Assembly: GCF_900129825.1 (NCBI RefSeq)
Contig: NZ_FQWZ01000003.1
Coordinates: forward strand, 535,411-599,410
From: Hydrocarboniphaga daqingensis
Lineage (GTDB): Bacteria; Pseudomonadota; Gammaproteobacteria; Nevskiales; Nevskiaceae
DNA: 64,000 bases
Direction: 5' to 3'
This document shows, one piece after another, positions 59,216 to 64,000 of this stretch. The notes beneath the pieces were generated by a model that had not been told where the DNA came from, made no database searches, and was given only the letters and a program-made list of their open reading frames with translations. A program made the position numbers and the translations under genes. Within the stretch, counting starts at the first letter, position 1, and the number at the start of each line of letters is the position of its first letter.

Positions 59216-62080
59216 GTGAGCGACGTCCATCCGATCCGCTTCGGTCCTTTTCGCCTGCTCAGCCGGCATGGGCCGCTGCTGCGCGACGATCGCGAGATCA
59301 AGCTGCAGCCCAAAGCGCTGGCAGTGCTGTGGAAGCTGGCCAGCCAGCCGGGCGAGCTGGTAACGCGCACGGCCCTGCTCGATGCGGTCTGGCCGGGCGC
59401 GGTGGTCGTCGACGATGTGCTCAGCTACCAGGTCAAAGCGCTGCGGCAAGCGATCGAGGACGACCCGCGCAACCCGCGCTACATCCTGACGGCGCACCGC
59501 GTCGGCTTTCGTCTGGTGATTCCCAGCGCGGCCGCGCCGCCGACGGCATCGTCGAGCCTGATCGGTCGCGATGCGGAATTGCAGTTCTTGCGCGACCACC
59601 ATGAGCTGGCCAGCCAAGGGCAGCGGCAATTCGTGTTTCTGTGCGGCGAAGCCGGCATGGGCAAGACCATGCTGCTGGACGCGCTGCAGCTGTCGTTGCG
59701 CAACGATGCCCCGGCAACGCGCATCCTGCGCGGCCATTGCCTGGAGGAGATGGGTGAGAGCGAGGCGTATCGACCGATGTTCGATGCGCTGGAAAGCGGT
59801 GCCCGCAACGCCGACGGCGATCAATGGATCGAACAATTGCGGCGCAGCGCGCCGTCGTGGCTGCGGCAGTTGCCTCGCGTGCTGCCACCTGACGAGCTTG
59901 AGCATCTGCAGCGGCTCACCGCTGGCGTGCCGCCCGAGCAACTCCGACGCGAACTGGCCGAGGCACTTGAGGCTTACGCGGCCGAGTATCCGCTGGTACT
60001 GATCATCGAGGATCTGCATTGGAGCGACGCTTCCACGGTCGCGCTGCTGGGCCTGCTGGCGCAGCGCGATCAAGCGGCACGGCTGCTGGTGATCTGCTCG
60101 TGCCGGCCGGTGGAAACCATTCTGAACCAGCACCCAACGCGCGCCTTGCAGCTGGGCCTGACCGCTCGGGGCCGCGCGCAAACGCTGTTCGTCGAGCCCT
60201 TGCTGCCTGACGATGGCCGGCGCCTGATCGAGCGTCGCCTCGCCGGCGTCACGGCCGAACAGACCGAAGAAATCCTGCGTCGCAGCAGCGGCCATCCGCT
60301 GTTTCTGGTGCAGCTGACCGACTATCTACAAAGCCAAATGGCGGCGCCGGCCGGCACGGCGCTGCTGGACAATGCGGTGCCGCCGCGGCTGCGCGAACTG
60401 ATCGAGCTGCAGCTGTCGCAACTGACCGTCAACGAGCAGCTGCTGCTCGAAGTCGCGGCCATCGCCGGCCAGGATTTCGCTGCCGCCGCGATCGCTGCCG
60501 GCAGCGGCGTCGCCATCGAAACCGTCGAAGAAACGCTGGAATCGCTGGCGCTGCGTCGGCGGTTCATCAGCGAGAACGGCTTGGCGATCTGGCCCGACGG
60601 CACCGTCAGCGGGCGGTTCCAGTTTCGGCATGCGTTGTACGGCCAAGTGCTGCGCCAGCGGCTGGGCCAGTCGCGGTGCGCGCGCGTGCATCGACGGCTC
60701 GCCGAGCGGCTTGAGCGGGCATACAGCGGCCGCGCCGCCGATATCGCGACGGACTTGGCTTATCACTACGACGCCGGCGGCATCGCCGCCAAAGCGGCCG
60801 AATGGCGCGTGCAGACGGCGCAGAACGCGCTCGCTCGCGTTGCCCCGCACGAGGTGCGAGAGCAGGTCGCGCGAGGACTGGCCTTGCTCGAACCGCTGGC
60901 GCCGGACCTGCATCGCCATCGCGTCGAGCTGAGCCTGCGCGTGATCGGCCGTTACGGCTTGTGGATGGAACGCGGCTATCGAGCGGGTGCGACCGACGAG
61001 TTCAGCGACCGCATCGATGCCTTGATCGACTTGGTCGGTGACGATCCGATCCAGATTATGGCGGTGACCGTTCAATGGACGTCGCGGCATTTCAATCTGG
61101 AGTTCGAGCGCGCCATCGCCTTTTGCGAGCGCGTGCGCGAGCTGGGCTGCAGGACCGGCAACGTCAGCCTGCAATGTGCGGGGCTGGGCTGGGCGGCGCA
61201 CAGCCTCAACTGCCTCGGCCAGCACGATAAGGCCGATCGCTACGCGGCCGACGGGTATCGACTCGCGCTGGCCACCGACCGGCTTCAGCCTGGCATCAGT
61301 GCCGATGCGCAGACGAGCGCGCTCGGGGTCTACGCGCTGACGCGCTGGTACATGGGCTTCCCCGAGCAGGCGCTGGCCGCAGCGAACCTGACCTGCGAGA
61401 TCGCCGAGCGCAGTGCCAGCCCGTACCTGCGCAGCATGACGATCTGCGCCTCGCGCGGCGTGGTGCTGGAATTGATCGGCGACTATGTGCAGCTCAAGGC
61501 GCTGACCACCGACCTGCTGGAGCAGGCGCGCCGCTATGGCCATCGCGAATGCCAGCGCTGGGCCAGCGTGCTGCTGGGCATCGCGCAGGTGCGTACCGGC
61601 GATCCAAAGACCGGCCTGCAGACGCTGCAGGACGTGCTCGACGAAATGCGTCGCCACGACGTGGTGATTCAGGTGCCGATGGGGCTGGTCAACGTGGCGC
61701 GCGCCTGGTCTGCGCTCGGCGAGCCGGCTCGGGCGCTGCAGACGGCCGAGCAGGCGCTGGCCTTGATCCGCGAGCGCGGTCAGCGGCCGTGGGAGCCGGA
61801 GACGCTGCGCACCATCGGCGAGCTCAAACTCAAGTTGCAGCCGCGTGCGATCGCAGCGGCAGCGGCGTCGATCGAAGAAGCGCTGGCGCTGGCGCGAGCG
61901 CGCCAATCGTTGTCGCTGGAGCTGCGTGCGGCCACCAGCTTGGCGCGGCTGCGTCAGCGTCAGGGCCGTACCGACGAGGCGCTGGCCTTGGTCGAGCCGG
62001 TGCTGGCACGCTTTACCGAGGGCTTGGACTTGCCCGATCAACGTGAAGCCAGTGCGTTGATCAGCGCGATGCGCCGTTGA
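59216..62080 (+). CDS. Transcriptional activator with OmpR-type winged helix, AAA-like ATPase and TPR region
   Basis: A 954-residue regulator. Residues about 5-100 are a Trans_reg_C/CadC-type winged helix (KLQPKALAVLWKLASQPGELVTRTALLDAVWPGA, VLSYQVKALRQAIEDDPRNPRYILTAHRVGFRL). Residues about 115-430 form a STAND/AAA ATPase with Walker A GEAGMGKTMLL and Walker B LVLIIEDLHWSD. The rest (about 500-940) has degenerate TPR-like helices. This layout (wHTH-NTPase-TPR) resembles MalT/SARP-like signal-integrating activators. GTG 59216 starts the domain neatly; TTG 59183 would add 11 residues. The inducer and targets are not evident; the collagen-like region follows. Confidence 0.88.
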   Translation: MSDVHPIRFGPFRLLSRHGPLLRDDREIKLQPKALAVLWKLASQPGELVTRTALLDAVWPGAVVVDDVLSYQVKALRQAIEDDPRNPRYILTAHRVGFRLVIPSAAAPPTASSSLIGRDAELQFLRDHHELASQGQRQFVFLCGEAGMGKTMLLDALQLSLRNDAPATRILRGHCLEEMGESEAYRPMFDALESGARNADGDQWIEQLRRSAPSWLRQLPRVLPPDELEHLQRLTAGVPPEQLRRELAEALEAYAAEYPLVLIIEDLHWSDASTVALLGLLAQRDQAARLLVICSCRPVETILNQHPTRALQLGLTARGRAQTLFVEPLLPDDGRRLIERRLAGVTAEQTEEILRRSSGHPLFLVQLTDYLQSQMAAPAGTALLDNAVPPRLRELIELQLSQLTVNEQLLLEVAAIAGQDFAAAAIAAGSGVAIETVEETLESLALRRRFISENGLAIWPDGTVSGRFQFRHALYGQVLRQRLGQSRCARVHRRLAERLERAYSGRAADIATDLAYHYDAGGIAAKAAEWRVQTAQNALARVAPHEVREQVARGLALLEPLAPDLHRHRVELSLRVIGRYGLWMERGYRAGATDEFSDRIDALIDLVGDDPIQIMAVTVQWTSRHFNLEFERAIAFCERVRELGCRTGNVSLQCAGLGWAAHSLNCLGQHDKADRYAADGYRLALATDRLQPGISADAQTSALGVYALTRWYMGFPEQALAAANLTCEIAERSASPYLRSMTICASRGVVLELIGDYVQLKALTTDLLEQARRYGHRECQRWASVLLGIAQVRTGDPKTGLQTLQDVLDEMRRHDVVIQVPMGLVNVARAWSALGEPARALQTAEQALALIRERGQRPWEPETLRTIGELKLKLQPRAIAAAAASIEEALALARARQSLSLELRAATSLARLRQRQGRTDEALALVEPVLARFTEGLDLPDQREASALISAMRR

Positions 62081-62140
62081 CGGCGTCGACCGGGTCTCGC
62101 GTTGCCGCGGTTGCGTACCTGAATCGACGATCCTCGGAGT

Positions 62141-62154
62141 TTCCTCCGTACTTC
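62141..62154 (+). promoter_or_regulatory. Conserved upstream motif TTCCTCCGTACTTC
   Basis: A nearly identical sequence (TTCCTCCGTTCTTC, 13 of 14 bases) occurs at 63417-63430. Both lie about 95-100 nt before a start codon. May be a binding site or part of a special promoter shared by the glycosyltransferase and the collagen-like gene. Confidence 0.4.
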
Positions 62155-62240
62155 CGGCTCGGACTGGTCGACAGTAATGGCGCTGACGTGCGCGTATCGC
62201 GCCCGGCGTAGCACCGCCTCAACCTGGATTGGAATGTCTT

Positions 62241-63332
62241 ATGTCGACCGTTTGCCTGTGCATGATCGTCAAGAACGAAGCGCACATCATTCAGCGCTGC
62301 CTGGATTCTGTGCGCCCGTTCATCGATCACTGGCTGATCGTCGACACCGGGTCCACCGACGGCACCCAGCAACTCGTACGGCAGCATCTGCGCGACCTGC
62401 CCGGCGAGCTGTTTGAGCGGCCCTGGAAGAACTTCGGCCACAACCGGACCGAGGCGCTGGAGCTGGCACGCGGCCGTGCCGACTACCTGTTCGTGATCGA
62501 CGCCGACGAGGTGCTGCAGTTGCCGGCCGATTACCGCCGTCCGCCGCTGCAGGCCGAGGCCTACGCGCTCGACGTGCACTTCGGCGGCATCAACTACGGC
62601 CGCGTGTGCCTGCTGCAATCGCGGCTGCCGTGGCGGTATGTTGGCGTGCTGCACGAATATCCGGACTGTGGTCATACGGTCGAGCGTCCGCTGCTGCCGG
62701 GCCCGACCGTGCAGGTCTATACCGACGGCGGTCGCAGCCAGATCGACACCGCGACCAAGTACGCCCGTGACGCCGACGTACTCGAAGCCGCATTGCGCGA
62801 CGAGCCGGACAACGTCCGCTACGTGTTCTATCTGGCACAGAGCTACCGCGACAGCGATCAAGCCGACAAGGCGCTGCAGGCCTACGAGCGCCGTGCTGCG
62901 ATGGGGGGCTGGATCGAGGAAGTCTGGTACTCGTTGTACTCCGCTGCCCGGCTCGCCGAAGCGCTGGGTCACGATGCGGCCGATGTGATCCATCGTTACC
63001 TGCAAGCCTACGAATGCCGTCCGCAGCGCGCCGAAGCGCTGAGCGCGCTGGCTCGCTATCTGCGCCTGCAGCAGCAATATGCGCTCGGCCGCCTCTTTGC
63101 CGAGCGTGCGATGAACACCCCGATGACCGACGACATCCTGTTCGTCGACCGCGCCGATTACCTGTGGCGCGCCGCCGACGAATATGCCGTTTGCAGCTAC
63201 TGGACCGGCGACTACGACGACACCCGTCGTGTTTGCGAGCGGCTGCTGGCCGACCCGCAGCTGCCGCCGTCCGAACGGCCTCGCGTCGAGGCGAACCTGC
63301 AGTTCGCACAGGACGCGTTGCGATCGGTCTGA
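62241..63332 (+). CDS. Family 2 glycosyltransferase with C-terminal TPR-like region
   Basis: A 363-residue cytoplasmic GT-A enzyme. It starts STVCLCMIVKNEAHIIQRCLDSVRPFIDHWLIVDTGSTDGTQQL, typical of the TPR-type family 2 enzymes, with the DxD motif in YLFVIDADEVLQLP. Residues about 195-350 contain TPR-like helices (NVRYVFYLAQSYRDSDQADKALQAYERRA, YDDTRRVCERLLADP). Such proteins often glycosylate other proteins or surface structures. ATG 62241 has GGAA upstream. The collagen-like gene begins 180 nt after its stop, so a role in decorating that protein is conceivable. Confidence 0.88.
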   Translation: MSTVCLCMIVKNEAHIIQRCLDSVRPFIDHWLIVDTGSTDGTQQLVRQHLRDLPGELFERPWKNFGHNRTEALELARGRADYLFVIDADEVLQLPADYRRPPLQAEAYALDVHFGGINYGRVCLLQSRLPWRYVGVLHEYPDCGHTVERPLLPGPTVQVYTDGGRSQIDTATKYARDADVLEAALRDEPDNVRYVFYLAQSYRDSDQADKALQAYERRAAMGGWIEEVWYSLYSAARLAEALGHDAADVIHRYLQAYECRPQRAEALSALARYLRLQQQYALGRLFAERAMNTPMTDDILFVDRADYLWRAADEYAVCSYWTGDYDDTRRVCERLLADPQLPPSERPRVEANLQFAQDALRSV

Positions 63333-63355
63333 GGCACGGTCCCGCCGGGTCTAGG

Positions 63356-63375
63356 GCTCTGCGTTGGTGCAGAGC
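63356..63375 (+). terminator. Short hairpin after the glycosyltransferase gene
   Basis: GCTCTGC (63356-63362) pairs with GCAGAGC (63369-63375), loop GTTGGT. No T-tract follows, so it is only a possible terminator. Confidence 0.4.
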
Positions 63376-63416
63376 GGGTTGAAGCGAAGCCCCGGCGATC
63401 GGTGATTCCTTCGAAC

Positions 63417-63430
63417 TTCCTCCGTTCTTC
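63417..63430 (+). promoter_or_regulatory. Second copy of the TTCCTCCGT[A/T]CTTC motif
   Basis: Located 82 nt before the collagen-like start; matches the copy at 62141 in 13 of 14 bases. An A/T-containing segment (AGCAT) lies about 30 bases downstream of the motif start in both copies. Confidence 0.4.
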
Positions 63431-63511
63431 GCCGACCCGGCTGCTTAGCATGGGGGATGCCGCGAGCCCACGCGCGGCCCGGCGACCGCGCCTAGCCCCC
63501 GAGATTTCCTG

Positions 63512-64000
63512 ATGACCTTTCAACGCAAGCTGTGTTCGACGTCGATGCTGGTAGCCGCGTGGTATGCCTCGCCGGCGGCGGCTGATCTTCACATTCACAG
63601 CGCCAGCATCGTATCGACCACGCTGTACATCGACGGTGTGGAATTCACGCCGCCGTCGTCGACGATCGAGCCGCTAATCCAGCTCAATGGCACGACACTG
63701 TCGGTGCTGCAGGTCAGCGACGACCATCTGGAAGCGCGGTTGCCGAGCGGGTTCCAGATGACGCCGGGCGTGAGCTACCAGCTGTATGTGTCGTCACTGG
63801 GTGATCCGGATCGCTTCGGCTCGCTGACCACCGGCGAAGACCTGTCCAAGAACTCGGCGAGCCTGGCGCTGGTGGCGCCGTCCGGCGCCAAGGGCGCGAC
63901 CGGTGCCACCGGCGCCACTGGCGCGGCGGGTACGCGGGGCGCCACCGGCGCGACCGGTGCTGCTGGCTTGAAGGGTGCGACCGGCGCGACCGGCGCGACC
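63512..64000 (+). CDS. Exported collagen-like repeat protein (3' end outside window)
   Basis: The first 163 residues are visible. A signal peptide (cleavage near SPAAA, residue 24) is followed by a beta-rich globular region (about 25-120; LHIHSASIVSTTLYIDGVEF, FQMTPGVSYQLYVSSLG), similar in look to IPT/phage-tail-fibre modules. From about residue 125 the sequence becomes Gly-X-Y repeats with many GAT units (GAKGATGATGATGAAG...), which run to the window edge. Bacterial collagen-like proteins form triple helices on the surface and are often glycosylated; a family 2 glycosyltransferase gene lies just upstream. The DNA is locally a GGC-rich repeat. Family is clear; role is inferred. Confidence 0.85.
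   Translation, partial: MTFQRKLCSTSMLVAAWYASPAAADLHIHSASIVSTTLYIDGVEFTPPSSTIEPLIQLNGTTLSVLQVSDDHLEARLPSGFQMTPGVSYQLYVSSLGDPDRFGSLTTGEDLSKNSASLALVAPSGAKGATGATGATGAAGTRGATGATGAAGLKGATGATGAT

Noticed and set aside
63890..64000. DNA microsatellite or CRISPR-like repeats at the right edge
   Set aside because: The repeats are in frame Gly-X-Y codons of an exported protein, with no spacers and no fixed repeat unit at DNA level.

Overview
The window is a GC-rich (roughly 65%), densely coded piece of a gammaproteobacterial chromosome. Gene content (RNase D, Mpl, PmbA, DUF1302/DUF1329 pair, AlkB fused to rubredoxin, L2-like class A beta-lactamase, EgtB/EgtD, RpoN with an AlgB-like activator, YqjDE-type operon) fits an aerobic hydrocarbon-degrading bacterium of the Nevskiales/Solimonadaceae type. 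That placement is inferred from gene content and was not tested by any search. I saw no tRNA, rRNA, CRISPR array, prophage or insertion sequence.

Layout. 1-8.4 kb: housekeeping (rnd, mpl, an LpxO-like hydroxylase, a secreted Arg/Asp/Gln repeat protein, pmbA, mgtE, a MerR/B12-type regulator). 8.5-16.1 kb: TetR-tolC-MFP-RND efflux operon followed by an AMACR/CaiB-type CoA transferase. 16.1-19.6 kb: a structured intergenic region, an AlgB-like sigma-54 activator and rpoN. 19.6-21.1 kb: minus-strand YqjD/YqjE-like membrane operon. 21.3-23.9 kb: egtB-egtD and a 3-TM protein. 24.1-29.6 kb: a lysine-deacetylase/acetyltransferase pair with overlapping ends, then a cassette of a 66-residue peptide and two related cupin-like/HEAT-like proteins. 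29.6-34.6 kb (minus): EAL protein, Old Yellow Enzyme homologue, membrane-anchored TAXI protein. 34.9-39.2 kb: second MFP-RND pump, then a convergent class A beta-lactamase. 40.2-45.7 kb: overlapping operon of two selenodomain-type glycosyltransferases, a sterol-desaturase-family protein, a VTT-flavoreductase fusion and a DUF547 protein. 45.7-53.5 kb: alkane module (DUF1302 and DUF1329 proteins, MerR and AraC regulators, divergent AlkB-rubredoxin). 53.7-56 kb: OmpA-family protein and a lipoprotein with an internal repeat. 56-62 kb: Baeyer-Villiger-type monooxygenase, AraC regulator and a large wHTH-ATPase-TPR regulator. 62.2-64 kb: TPR glycosyltransferase and a collagen-like secreted protein cut by the window edge.

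How the parts may work together. The alkane region couples uptake/envelope proteins (DUF1302/DUF1329) to terminal hydroxylation by AlkB with its own fused electron carrier. A tandem operator between alkB and the araC-merR pair suggests direct control. The BVMO, flavoreductases and efflux pumps fit life on hydrophobic carbon sources. The strongest candidates for something undescribed are: (1) the peptide plus two cupin-like/HEAT-like paralogues at 27.65-29.59 kb, where one paralogue keeps a putative metal site and the other has lost it; (2) the overlapping KDAC-KAT pair at 24.27-27.54 kb; and (3) the collagen-like protein and neighbouring glycosyltransferase, which share an upstream sequence motif.
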